64,000 nucleotides of DNA from assembly GCF_014645535.1 (NCBI RefSeq), contig NZ_BMLX01000008.1:110687-174686 (forward strand). Reading direction: 5' to 3'. A program made the position numbers and the translations under genes. The notes under the pieces are model-generated. The model saw only the letters and a program-made list of their open reading frames with translations, had not been told where the DNA came from and did no database searches. Shown here piece after piece: positions 8,259 to 16,670 of this stretch. Position 1 is the stretch's first letter, and every line of letters begins with the position of its first letter. This DNA comes from Silvimonas iriomotensis (lineage in GTDB: Bacteria; Pseudomonadota; Gammaproteobacteria; Burkholderiales; Chitinibacteraceae).

Positions 8259-9649
8259 TTGGCCGCCACCGCCGCTGCCCCGGACGCCACCATGCGGGCT
8301 TGCCGCCAGCCGCCAAAACGGTAGTACAACAGCGCCAGCGTGAGCGACACCACCGACCCCACCGGAAAACTCCACCAGATGGCTTCCTGACCCATATGCG
8401 TGCTCATCAGCGAGGCAAACGGCAAGCGCGTCAGCCACATGGAGATCACCAGGATCACCAGCGGCGCCACCACCGCGCCCGTGGCGCGCACGGTGGCAAA
8501 CAGCACAATCGTCACGCCGAACAGGATGAACGACCAGGACACCGTCCAGTCGATATGCCGGGCAATGCTCATGGCGTTGGCATCATCGGGCAGGAACAAG
8601 CCCAGCACCACGCGATCAAGCAGCAGCAACAGGCCCACCAGCGCCCCGGTCATCAGGAAATTGAACATCACGCCCACCCGCGTAATGCGCGATACCCGAT
8701 CCCACAGCCCCGCGCCGACGTTTTGCGCCACCATGGACGACACGCCCGCCCCCAGCGCCAGCGCCGGCATCTGGATGTAGTTCCACAGCTGCGAGGCCAC
8801 GCCATAGGCCGCCGTCACGGTTGAGCCATGCGCGTTCACCAGGCTGATCATGACAATGGCCGAGGACGAGATCACCAGCATCTGCAAACCCATGGGCAAG
8901 CCCTTGAAGATCAGCGAGCGCAAGATGGCGGGATCAGGCTTGAGGTAATGCAGTTCGTGCCGGCCCAGCAGCAGGAAGTATTTGCGGCGCTTCAGGAACC
9001 ACATCATGGCGATCAGACTGGTGCTTTGCGCAATCAGCGTGGCCGTGGCCGAGCCGGCAATGCCCAGTTTGGGGAACGGTCCCCAGCCAAAGATCAGCAC
9101 CGGATTGAGGATGATGTCCGTCACCACCGAAAACAACATGAACCAGAACGGCGTGCGGGAATCCCCCGTACCGCGCAGGGTCATCATCATGACGTTGTAC
9201 AGGTACATGAACGGCACGGCGATAAAGATCACGCGCAGATAGGCCACGGCGTACGGGCGGGCATCGGCCGGCGTGCCCATGGCATCCAGGATGTGCGGGG
9301 TAAGGATCACGCCGGCCAGGGCCAGCAACACTGAAACAATCACAAAGAACGTGGCGCTGGTGCCAACCACGCGCCGGGCCTGATCCATGTTGCGCGCGCC
9401 CACAGCCTGGCCGACCAGAATGGTGTTGGCCATGGACAACCCGAACACCACGCCCAGCAAAAAGAACAGCACGATATTGGCGTTGGACGTTGCCGTCAGC
9501 GCGGCCTCGCCCAGGTAATGCCCCACCCACATCGAGTTGATCGAGGCATTGAGCGATTGCAGCACATTGCTGCCCAGTACCGGCAATGAAAACAGGAACA
9601 GCGTGCGACCGACCGGGCCGGTGGTGAGATTCATGCGGGATCTGGACAT
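8255..9649 (-). CDS. MATE family efflux transporter
   Basis: A 464-residue protein with twelve predicted membrane segments and the family features: TTGPVGRTLFLFSLPVLGSNVLQSLNA-like N-terminus, a WVGHYLGEAAL segment (helix 1 end), and the repeated two-lobe layout with GLPMGLQMLVISSSA starting the second half. MATE proteins export drugs or metabolites using Na+ or H+ gradients. The first Met (9649) gives the usual length; a Met five codons in is an alternative. Its stop overlaps the start of the metallopeptidase gene. Confidence 0.9.
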   Translation of the reverse strand: MSRSRMNLTTGPVGRTLFLFSLPVLGSNVLQSLNASINSMWVGHYLGEAALTATSNANIVLFFLLGVVFGLSMANTILVGQAVGARNMDQARRVVGTSATFFVIVSVLLALAGVILTPHILDAMGTPADARPYAVAYLRVIFIAVPFMYLYNVMMMTLRGTGDSRTPFWFMLFSVVTDIILNPVLIFGWGPFPKLGIAGSATATLIAQSTSLIAMMWFLKRRKYFLLLGRHELHYLKPDPAILRSLIFKGLPMGLQMLVISSSAIVMISLVNAHGSTVTAAYGVASQLWNYIQMPALALGAGVSSMVAQNVGAGLWDRVSRITRVGVMFNFLMTGALVGLLLLLDRVVLGLFLPDDANAMSIARHIDWTVSWSFILFGVTIVLFATVRATGAVVAPLVILVISMWLTRLPFASLMSTHMGQEAIWWSFPVGSVVSLTLALLYYRFGGWRQARMVASGAAAVAAK

Positions 9650-9724
9650 GCGGCAATTCCAGCTTTATGTGATGATCAGAGCCCCGAATATTGGCGCGTT
9701 TGCGCCCGCACGCAAACCCTTTTT

Positions 9725-10042
9725 ATGCAGCCTGTTACCGACGGCGCCAGCGCGCCCTGGTTTGTCTATCTGATTGAGTGCCGCAACGGCAGCCTGTACA
9801 CCGGCATCAGCAATGATGTGGCGGCGCGCTATCTGGCACACGCCAGTGGCAAAGGCGCGCGCTATACCCGTGCCAACCCGCCTGTACGCTTGCTGGCGGT
9901 ACTGGTGTGCACAGACCGGGCCGAGGCTTCACGGCAGGAATACGCAATCAAGAAACTGGCGCCCAAAGCCAAGCGCGCGCTGTGTGCCGCTCATCCGCCG
10001 GATAGCGCTTTACTGGCAAGGCTGGCCGGCGCGGCTGACTGA
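9725..10042 (+). CDS. GIY-YIG nuclease family protein (UPF0213 type)
   Basis: A 105-residue protein consisting of one GIY-YIG domain: WFVYLIECRNGSLYTGIS (the VYL...YTG pair that defines the fold, residues about 12-29), then RYLAHASGKGARYTR with the catalytic-type Arg and a downstream Glu (EYAIKKL). Small stand-alone GIY-YIG proteins such as E. coli YhbQ are structure-selective nucleases of unclear role, possibly DNA repair. Its TGA stop is joined directly to the stop of the convergent HD-GYP gene, making a TGATCA palindrome at 10040-10045 with no bases between. Confidence 0.9.
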   Translation: MQPVTDGASAPWFVYLIECRNGSLYTGISNDVAARYLAHASGKGARYTRANPPVRLLAVLVCTDRAEASRQEYAIKKLAPKAKRALCAAHPPDSALLARLAGAAD

Positions 10043-11431
10043 TCAGGCCGGCACGGCGACTTCTGCCACGCGGCACAGCGCATCAAAGCAGCGCGGATCA
10101 ATGGCTGTGCCCACGCTCTTTTTCATGATGGCCAGTGTTTCGTCGATCGATGTGGCCGGGTGGTAAGGGCGCTCGGCGCTGATGGCATCAAAAATATCGG
10201 CCGTGGTGACAATGCGCGTTTCCAGGCTGATGGCATCAGCCTTCAGGCCACGCGGGTAGCCCGTGCCATCCAGACGTTCATGATGCGCCGCCGCCATTCT
10301 GGCCAGTTCACGGAACGAACCGATGCGCGAGAGGATGGCCTCGGTATAACTGGCGTGCATCTTGATGGCTTCCCACTCTTCGTCATCCAGCTTGCCGGGC
10401 TTGTCCAGAATGGAGTTACTGACGCCCAACTTACCCACATCGTGCAGCAATGCGGCGCGGCGCAACCAGCGCCGGCGCGCTTCCGGGATCTCCAGCGCCG
10501 CGGCAATGGCATCGGTATACAGGCCTACGCGCTGGCTGTGGCCAGCGGTAAACGGGCTTTTGGAATCAACCACCTCGCCAAACGCCTCGGCAATATCATC
10601 CAGATAATCTTCATCCACCGGCACGGCAAACTGCGCTGGTTCCAGTGTCAGTACCGCTTTGGCGATCTGGTCAGACTCCAGCATCTGCCAGAACATGGAC
10701 TCCTGGGCGACGGATTCGAACGCGCGGCATAGTTCCGGATCAAACCACTTGCCGGCACGGGCGCGGACTTCATTGAGCGCTGCGCCGCGGCCGCCAGAGA
10801 AGTGAAACACGTCAATCACCTGCGCCAGCAAGGCAATGCGCGAGGCCAGCGGAATGGCTTCTCCCGCCAGTCTGTCCGGCCGGCCGGAACCATCCCAGTG
10901 TTCATCCAGCGCGCGGATGCCGCCTGCTACGGCCTCGTTAAAGCGCAGCCGGCGGGCAATCTCCGCGCCACGGTCGCAGCGCGTCTGGATCAGCTCTTGC
11001 GCCATGTCGCCACCGTTCTTGAGCACATTCATGATGGCTTGCAGACGGGAGCTCCAGCGGGCATTGCGCCCGGTGTGGCTGAACACAAAACCCAGAATCT
11101 GCGGCAGGCCGGTGCCCACCAGTTTGAAACTTTGCTTGAAACCGAGATCATCGGTGAGATACAGCTCGCAAATGCGGGCGGCATTGCTGCTGCAACCCAG
11201 ATCCTTGAGCAGCAAGGTGTAGTAGAGGTCCCACTGGTCGCGCTGGCTGACACCCAGTTCGCGCGCAATGTTGATGCCGATCCAGCAGCAGCGCACACAG
11301 TGGCCTTCTGGCTGGCCTTCCGTGATGTCCAGTGCATAGCTGAGCGAGGCCATCAGGTCTGCCAGCTTGAGTCTGGAACCCGGGTTGACCGCGGCGGCGG
11401 CAGACATAAACAGGGTGGATTGTGCATTCAT
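10043..11431 (-). CDS. HD-GYP domain protein, probable cyclic-di-GMP phosphodiesterase
   Basis: A 462-residue cytoplasmic protein. The C-terminal HD-GYP domain has HS (about 298), HDVGKLG (about 330), HH (about 383) and LDGTGYP (about 391), so the metal and GYP residues are complete. HD-GYP enzymes break cyclic-di-GMP to GMP and so favour motility over biofilm. The first half also resembles an HD domain (HCVRCC near 55, LLKDLG near 77, DEHWDGSGRPD near 178) but its HD pair is replaced by KD and it is probably inactive. No sensor or membrane segment is seen. ATG 11431 is chosen over 11458 because GGAG lies 8 bases before it. Confidence 0.85.
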   Translation of the reverse strand: MNAQSTLFMSAAAAVNPGSRLKLADLMASLSYALDITEGQPEGHCVRCCWIGINIARELGVSQRDQWDLYYTLLLKDLGCSSNAARICELYLTDDLGFKQSFKLVGTGLPQILGFVFSHTGRNARWSSRLQAIMNVLKNGGDMAQELIQTRCDRGAEIARRLRFNEAVAGGIRALDEHWDGSGRPDRLAGEAIPLASRIALLAQVIDVFHFSGGRGAALNEVRARAGKWFDPELCRAFESVAQESMFWQMLESDQIAKAVLTLEPAQFAVPVDEDYLDDIAEAFGEVVDSKSPFTAGHSQRVGLYTDAIAAALEIPEARRRWLRRAALLHDVGKLGVSNSILDKPGKLDDEEWEAIKMHASYTEAILSRIGSFRELARMAAAHHERLDGTGYPRGLKADAISLETRIVTTADIFDAISAERPYHPATSIDETLAIMKKSVGTAIDPRCFDALCRVAEVAVPA

Positions 11432-11641
11432 GGGTGTCGCTCCGGAACCGGACGGCATGACATCGCCATCCAGTTTGTAAGTTTATACACCCACAATTTG
11501 TTGATTGATATCAAAAAACGCTAATTTACTTACGAATCGACGGGCGGTGGTACTGCGCATGATCCTGACTGCGGGATCAAGCAAAATTCCTTTATAATTC
11601 AGCCTTGTCCAGTGGCGCCAATGCCAACCAGACTGGACCCG

Positions 11642-11661
11642 CCGGCCAGATGCCGGTTTTT
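11642..11661 (+). promoter_or_regulatory. Short hairpin plus T tract in leader of methyltransferase gene
   Basis: CCGGC and GCCGG around a 5-base loop, directly followed by five T, ending about 20 bases before the likely GTG start at 11681. A TATAAT hexamer lies about 45 bases upstream (11593-11598). The stem is only 5 bp, so a role as an attenuator is uncertain. Confidence 0.35.
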
Positions 11662-11680
11662 CTGTTTGAAGAGATTGCCC

Positions 11681-12502
11681 GTGAACAACGCCCCAGAAAT
11701 CCGCCCCGGCCAGTCGGTCGAATTACTCAAGCAACTGCACATCCTGACCCGGGACGGCAAACTGAATCAGGACAGCCGCCGCAAGCTCAAGCAGATTTAC
11801 CACCTGTACAACTTCATTGAGCCGCTGCTCAAAGACGTGCTGGAAAAGCACCCGGCGGTGTCGCTGGTGGATCACGGCGCGGGCAAGTCTTACCTGGGCT
11901 TCATTCTGTACGACCTGTTTTTCAAGGAACGCAGCGACGGCCATATCTACGGGATTGAAACCCGTCAGGCGCTGGTCGATGGTTCACGCGAGCTGGCAGA
12001 CCGGCTGGGCTTTGGCCGCATGTCGTTCCTGCACGAGACGGTAGAGCAATCAATCAGCTCCACCGCCCTGCCCGAACAGATCGACGTGGTGACCGCGCTG
12101 CATGCCTGCGATACCGCCACCGACGACGCGATCAAGTTCGCCCTGGAAAAAGATGCCCACCACATCGTCCTGGTGCCGTGCTGCCAGGCCGAGGTGGCCA
12201 GCCACCTGCGCAAGCTGAAAAACCAGTCCTTCGGCAAAACGCCGTTGTCTGAAATCTGGCGCCACCCCATCCATACCCGCGAGTTCGGTAGCCAGATCAC
12301 CAATGTGCTGCGCTGCCTGTTGCTGGAAGCGCACGGTTACCAGGTCACCGTGACGGAACTGGTGGGCTGGGAGCACTCGATGAAGAACGAGTTGATCATC
12401 GCCAGCAAATCCGGCCAGCGCCCGCGCAACGCACGTGAACGGGCCGAGGCGATTCTGGATGAACTGAACCTGGGTGAGATGCGGTACCGGTTTGTGTATT
12501 GA
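11681..12502 (+). CDS. SAM-dependent methyltransferase (class I, Methyltransf_32-like)
   Basis: A 273-residue protein with a class I motif I variant, SLVDHGAGKSYLGFILYD (about residues 60-77), an acidic IYGIE for ribose contact, and a VTALHACDTATDD block followed by VLVPCCQAE, which is characteristic of the Methyltransf_32 group. Relatives are uncharacterised methyltransferases found next to RNA or protein modification genes; the substrate is unknown. GTG at 11681 is chosen because GAAGAGA lies before it and homologous proteins start near RPGQSVELLKQL; the frame stays open upstream to 11612. Confidence 0.75.
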   Translation: MNNAPEIRPGQSVELLKQLHILTRDGKLNQDSRRKLKQIYHLYNFIEPLLKDVLEKHPAVSLVDHGAGKSYLGFILYDLFFKERSDGHIYGIETRQALVDGSRELADRLGFGRMSFLHETVEQSISSTALPEQIDVVTALHACDTATDDAIKFALEKDAHHIVLVPCCQAEVASHLRKLKNQSFGKTPLSEIWRHPIHTREFGSQITNVLRCLLLEAHGYQVTVTELVGWEHSMKNELIIASKSGQRPRNARERAEAILDELNLGEMRYRFVY

Positions 12503-12509
12503 GGGTCAC

Positions 12510-12545
12510 GCGACACAATCCACCGTTGCGATGGTGGATTGTCGC
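12510..12545. repeat. Inverted repeat (REP-like hairpin) between convergent genes
   Basis: GCGACACAATCCACC is followed after 8 bases by GGTGGATTGTCGC; the arms pair fully except for a 2-base bulge (CA) on the left. No T tract follows, so it is more like a REP-type repeat or a factor-dependent end than a simple terminator. The rest of the spacer to 12617 shows nothing recognisable. Confidence 0.6.
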
Positions 12546-12617
12546 CCCGCTCCGAATCCACCCTACCCGCTAACGGCGTTTCAAGGTCTTGCACACACCC
12601 GCCGGCAACGCGCCAGA

Positions 12618-13364
12618 TCAGGCCGGAACTTCCACGCCCTGCATTGCATCCAGCGCATCCGTAAACACCCCGCTCACGCCCCACCCTTGCAATTCTCGCG
12701 CCCGTTCGGGGTCATTCACGGTGTAGGCCAGCACGTGATAACCGGCCTCCCGCACGGCTTTCACGCGGGCGGCGGTCAGGATTTTGTGATTGCAATGCAG
12801 GGAAACGGCTTCCAGCTTCTGCAGGCGTTCGGCCCAGTCGTCGTGCCAGTGATCCACCAGCCAGCCGACGGGTAACCAGGGCGCGGCGGCGACGGCGGCT
12901 TCCAGCGCCTCGTACGAGAACGATGACAACAGCGGCGGCACGTCCTCGCCCTGCCACAGCAAGGCGGCGTCACGCGCTACCAGTTTGCCGGTGTCCACTT
13001 CGCGGCCGGGGCAAGGTTTGATCTCGACATTGGCCATCAGGCGATTGCGCACGCAATACAGACCCACGTCGCTAAAGGCCGGGATAGGCTCGCCGGCAAA
13101 TTCCTCGCCTTTCCAGCTGCCGGCGTCCACATCCTGCAGATCGGCAAAACGCTTTTGCGCCATCGGGCCATGGCCGTCGCTGGTGCGCTCCAGCGTGTCG
13201 TCATGCAGCAGCACGCAGACGTTGTCGGCAGTGAGTTTGACGTCGAATTCCACCGCCCGGTAGCCGCATTCCGTGGCTTTCATCATGCCGGCCAGGGTGT
13301 TTTCCGGCGCCAGCCGGCCGCCGCCGCGGTGGGCAAACAAGAAGGGATAGGGCCAGTCGCTCAT
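12618..13364 (-). CDS. ugpQ: Glycerophosphodiester phosphodiesterase
   Basis: A 248-residue cytoplasmic protein of the GDPD TIM-barrel family. The N-terminus has FLFAHRGGGRLAPENTL (the HRG...PENT catalytic pair), then EFDVKLTADNVCVLLHDDTLERT with the second catalytic His and metal-binding Glu/Asp, and further down NVEIKP. Such enzymes split glycerophosphodiesters into an alcohol and glycerol-3-phosphate. No signal peptide, which fits UgpQ rather than the periplasmic GlpQ. The ATG at 13364 matches UgpQ-like N-termini; the open frame upstream is not needed. No ugp transporter genes are nearby. Confidence 0.88.
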   Translation of the reverse strand: MSDWPYPFLFAHRGGGRLAPENTLAGMMKATECGYRAVEFDVKLTADNVCVLLHDDTLERTSDGHGPMAQKRFADLQDVDAGSWKGEEFAGEPIPAFSDVGLYCVRNRLMANVEIKPCPGREVDTGKLVARDAALLWQGEDVPPLLSSFSYEALEAAVAAAPWLPVGWLVDHWHDDWAERLQKLEAVSLHCNHKILTAARVKAVREAGYHVLAYTVNDPERARELQGWGVSGVFTDALDAMQGVEVPA

Positions 13365-13623
13365 GGTCACATGCCTGCATAAAACGGGGTCATACCTCGT
13401 CAGACGATTATGCCGCACCGATTGTTCCATCGGCGTGTCAGCCCATTGTGTGCCGATCAGCCGGCGTTAGGGGCGAAGCGGGCCGGCATGCGGTGTATAC
13501 TGGCAGGCTTACCCGAAACTTCTACAACGTGGCATACAGGCTATTGTTTTTGCCTGATAGCAAGGTTTTGTCACGCTGCGGCAATATCGGTGTCATTCAA
13601 TACAGAGTATGAGCGAGAGCAAC

Positions 13624-13896
13624 ATGAGCAGAACCGTCAACTGCGTCAAACTGGGCCGTGAGGCTGAAGGGCTGGATTTTCCGCCGGTCCCGGGTGATCT
13701 GGGCCGCCGCCTGTGGGAAAACGTTTCCAAAGAGGCATGGCAGGCATGGGTGCGTCACCAGACCATGCTGATCAACGAAAACCGCCTGAATCTGGCTGAT
13801 CCGAGCGCCCGCAAGTATCTGCAACAGCAGATGGAAAACTACTTCTTTGGCGGTGGCGCAGACGCTGTTCAGGGTTACGTGCCGCCTTCGAACTAA
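13624..13896 (+). CDS. yggX: Fe(II)-trafficking / oxidative damage protection protein YggX
   Basis: A 90-residue protein that matches E. coli YggX along its whole length: [19 protein letters not shown] at the start, [31 protein letters not shown] in the middle, and the [13 protein letters not shown] end. YggX protects iron-sulfur clusters and takes part in iron handling. The single Cys near the N-terminus, important in the family, is present (residue 7). ATG 13624 is preferred over 13609 because it gives the family's usual start. A GCGATCGC inverted pair (13908-13928) follows the gene, without a T tract. Confidence 0.93.
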   Translation: MSRTVNCVKLGREAEGLDFPPVPGDLGRRLWENVSKEAWQAWVRHQTMLINENRLNLADPSARKYLQQQMENYFFGGGADAVQGYVPPSN

Positions 13897-14015
13897 GCAT
13901 CGGCATTGCGATCGCTTCAGGCGATCGCTGCTGCAGCAACCGGCTCTACCCTGTTTGCGCGCCCGGCTCACGCCGGGTTTCAAGACCGATCAACCGCCAC
14001 GCATACGCCGACACC

Positions 14016-16103
14016 ATGAACATGATCTACAAGCCCGCAGAAAACCAGTTGATGCTGAACCGCGAACTGGGTCTCCTGGAATTCAACCGCCGCGTGCTGG
14101 CGCAAGCGGAAGACCAGGCCAATCCGCTGCTGGAACGACTCAAGTTCCTGTGTATCGTTTCATCCAATCTGGATGAATTCTTCGAAGTGCGCATGGCCTG
14201 GCTCAAGGAGAACATGAAGCTCTCCGCCACGCGCCTGCTGCCTGAGGGCGTAACGCCCATGCAGGCCTTCGAATGGATTACGCGTGAGAGCCATGATCTG
14301 GTCGAGCGCCAGTACCGCGTATTTGGCGAAGTGATGCTGCCCGCGCTGGCCGCTGAAGGCATTCACTTTTTCCGCCGTACGCTGTGGACCGACAGCCAGC
14401 GCGAATGGGTGCGCGATTACTTCTTCCGTGAACTGATGCCGGTGCTCACGCCGATCGGTCTGGACCCGTCCCACCCGTTCCCGCGCGTGCTCAACAAGTC
14501 GCTCAACTTCATTGTTGAACTGGAAGGCCGCGACGCATTCGGCCGCAACTCCGGCATTGCCATTGTGCAGGCCCCGCGTATCTTGCCGCGTTTTGTGAAA
14601 CTGCCGGCCGAGGTCAGCGGCGTGGAACACGGCTTTGTGTTCTTGTCGTCCATCCTGCACGCACATGTTGATGAACTGTTTGCCGGCATGCGCGCCAAGG
14701 GCTGCTACCAGTTCCGCGTCACGCGTGACTCTGATGTCTCGGTCGATAACGACGAAGACGTGAAAGACTTGCGCGCCGCGCTGGAAGGCGAATTGTCACA
14801 ACGCCCGTTCGGCAGCGCCGTGCGCCTGGAAGTGGCCGATAACTGCCCGCTGCATCTGCAGGACTTCCTCAAAGAACAATTCCGCCTGGAAGACGTGGAC
14901 GTTTACCGCGTCAACGGCCCGGTGAACCTGGTGCGCCTGATGCAGGTGCCCGATCAGGTTGATCGCCCGGATCTGAAATTTGAACCGTTCATGCCAGGTA
15001 CGCCGGTCGAGTTGCGCAAGCAGTCTGACCTGTTTGCCGCCATTCGCCATGGCGACGTGCTGTTGCACCACCCGTATCAAAGCTTCACCCCGGTGATCGA
15101 CCTGCTGCAACAGGCCGCGCTGGACCCGTCCGTCGTTGCCATCAAGATGACCGTGTACCGCACCGGTTCTGATTCGGCCTTGATGGAAGCGCTGCTGGAA
15201 GCCGCCCGCCGTGGCAAGGAAGTCACCGCCGTGGTGGAACTGATGGCGCGCTTTGACGAGGAAGCCAACATCAACTGGGCCGCCAAGCTGGAACGCGCCG
15301 GCGCGCACGTGGTGTATGGCGTGTATGGCTACAAGACGCACGCCAAGATGCTGCTGATTGTGCGCCGGGAAGAAGGCAAGCTGCGCCGTTACGCCCACGT
15401 TGGCACCGGTAACTACCACCCGCGTACCGCCAAGCTGTATACCGACTTTGGCCTGATGACGGCGCATGACGAAATCACCAGCGACGTGAACGACGTCTTC
15501 ATGCAGCTCACCGGCCTGGGTCTGGCGGGTGATCACTATCAGCTGTGGCAATCGCCGTTCACCTTGCAACCGAATATGGTCAAGGCCATCGACCGCGAAA
15601 TCGCCCATGCGCGCCTTGGCCGCAAGGCGGTGATCATCGCCAAGATGAATGCGCTGCTGGAACCGACCATCATCGAGAAGCTGTACGAAGCCTCGCAAGC
15701 CGGGGTGACGATTCATCTGATCGTGCGTGGCGTATGCGCGCTGCGTCCGGGTATTCCGGGCATCTCTGAAAACATCCGGGTGCGTTCCATTGTCGGCCGC
15801 TTCCTGGAACACCATCGCGTGTTCTACTTCTACAACGATGGCGTGGAAGACCTGTACCTGTCGTCCGCCGACTGGATGGGTCGCAACCTGTTCCGCCGCA
15901 TCGAGATCGCATTCCCGATCCTGGACCCGCGCGTGAAGCGTCGCGTGATCCGCGAAGGCCTGCGCCCGTACCTGGTGGATAACGCGCAAGCGTGGGAAAT
16001 GCAGTCGGACGGCCGCTATCGCCGCAAGGCCGCCCGCACCGCCAAGAAACGCAATGCCCAGATTGGTCTGCTGACTGAGCTGGCCGCCAAGCAACGTAAC
16101 TAA
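14016..16103 (+). CDS. ppk1: Polyphosphate kinase 1
   Basis: A 695-residue enzyme that makes inorganic polyphosphate from ATP at the inner membrane. The four-domain PPK1 layout is intact: NRELGLLEFNRRVL and FLCIVSSNLDEFFEVR at the N-terminus, FDEEANI in the first catalytic domain, and YAHVGTGNYHPRTAKLYTDFG with the phosphorylated His at residue 461. The second conserved His region (LEHHRVFYFYNDG) and SSADWMGRNL are also present. The next gene, a SixA-like phosphatase, starts 8 bases after the stop, so the two form an operon, a common pairing. Confidence 0.97.
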   Translation: MNMIYKPAENQLMLNRELGLLEFNRRVLAQAEDQANPLLERLKFLCIVSSNLDEFFEVRMAWLKENMKLSATRLLPEGVTPMQAFEWITRESHDLVERQYRVFGEVMLPALAAEGIHFFRRTLWTDSQREWVRDYFFRELMPVLTPIGLDPSHPFPRVLNKSLNFIVELEGRDAFGRNSGIAIVQAPRILPRFVKLPAEVSGVEHGFVFLSSILHAHVDELFAGMRAKGCYQFRVTRDSDVSVDNDEDVKDLRAALEGELSQRPFGSAVRLEVADNCPLHLQDFLKEQFRLEDVDVYRVNGPVNLVRLMQVPDQVDRPDLKFEPFMPGTPVELRKQSDLFAAIRHGDVLLHHPYQSFTPVIDLLQQAALDPSVVAIKMTVYRTGSDSALMEALLEAARRGKEVTAVVELMARFDEEANINWAAKLERAGAHVVYGVYGYKTHAKMLLIVRREEGKLRRYAHVGTGNYHPRTAKLYTDFGLMTAHDEITSDVNDVFMQLTGLGLAGDHYQLWQSPFTLQPNMVKAIDREIAHARLGRKAVIIAKMNALLEPTIIEKLYEASQAGVTIHLIVRGVCALRPGIPGISENIRVRSIVGRFLEHHRVFYFYNDGVEDLYLSSADWMGRNLFRRIEIAFPILDPRVKRRVIREGLRPYLVDNAQAWEMQSDGRYRRKAARTAKKRNAQIGLLTELAAKQRN

Positions 16104-16111
16104 GGTCGCGC

Positions 16112-16585
16112 ATGGATCTGATTCTGTGGCGCCACGCTGAAGCTGAAGATGGCTCGCCCGATCTGAAACGGGCACTTACCCGCCACGGCCACGCGCAAGC
16201 GCGGCTGATGGCGCAATGGCTGGCACCACGGCTGGCGCAAAGCACGGTCCGCATCGTGGCCAGTCAGGCGTTGCGCGCGCAGCAGACGGCCAGCGCGCTG
16301 TCGTCGGAGTTTCTGGTGGATGAGCGCCTGAACCCGGATGTGCGCGGTCCGGCCGATTACCTGGATGTCACCGGCTGGCCAGAAGGCAACGATGGCGATA
16401 TCACCATTCTGGTTGCCCATCAGCCCACCATTGGCCGTCTGGCCGGTTTGCTGCTCACCGGGCTGGATCAGGACCTGTCGACCAAAAAGGGCGCCATCTG
16501 GTGGATTCAGCGGCGTTTGCGGGGCGGCGCGGTGCAATACTGCCTGCGCGCGTCGATCTCGCCGGATTTGCTGCAAAACAGCTGA
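16112..16585 (+). CDS. sixA: SixA-like histidine phosphatase
   Basis: A 157-residue protein of the histidine phosphatase (phosphoglycerate mutase-like) superfamily. The N-terminal ILWRHAEAED carries the RH catalytic pair, the second Arg is in VASQALRAQQTA, and the second His in LVAHQPTIGRL. The short size and the spacing follow SixA, which removes phosphate from phosphohistidine, for instance on PTS or Hpt domains. It is co-transcribed with ppk1 (8-base gap) and ends before a strong terminator at 16620. Confidence 0.85.
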   Translation: MDLILWRHAEAEDGSPDLKRALTRHGHAQARLMAQWLAPRLAQSTVRIVASQALRAQQTASALSSEFLVDERLNPDVRGPADYLDVTGWPEGNDGDITILVAHQPTIGRLAGLLLTGLDQDLSTKKGAIWWIQRRLRGGAVQYCLRASISPDLLQNS

Positions 16586-16619
16586 GCACCGGCCTTCCCG
16601 GCGCTGTTGCCCAGGAAAT

Positions 16620-16647
16620 AAAAAACCGCCTCGAAAGGCGGTTTTTT
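16620..16647. terminator. Bidirectional terminator between sixA and hemY
   Basis: CCGCCT and AGGCGG around CGAA, with six A before and six T after. It can end both the ppk1-sixA and the hem transcripts, which converge here. Confidence 0.93.
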
Positions 16648-16670
16648 ATTTGGCAGCTGCCACAAACAAA

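Noticed and set aside
10040..10045. TGATCA palindrome at the joined stops of two convergent genes
   Set aside because: It arises simply because two TGA codons meet end to end; no regulatory meaning is needed.
13908..13928. Two GCGATCGC octamers in a spacer after yggX, like HIP1 sites or a terminator
   Set aside because: Each octamer is self-complementary and only two occur; no T tract follows, so neither a terminator nor a HIP1-type repeat is supported.
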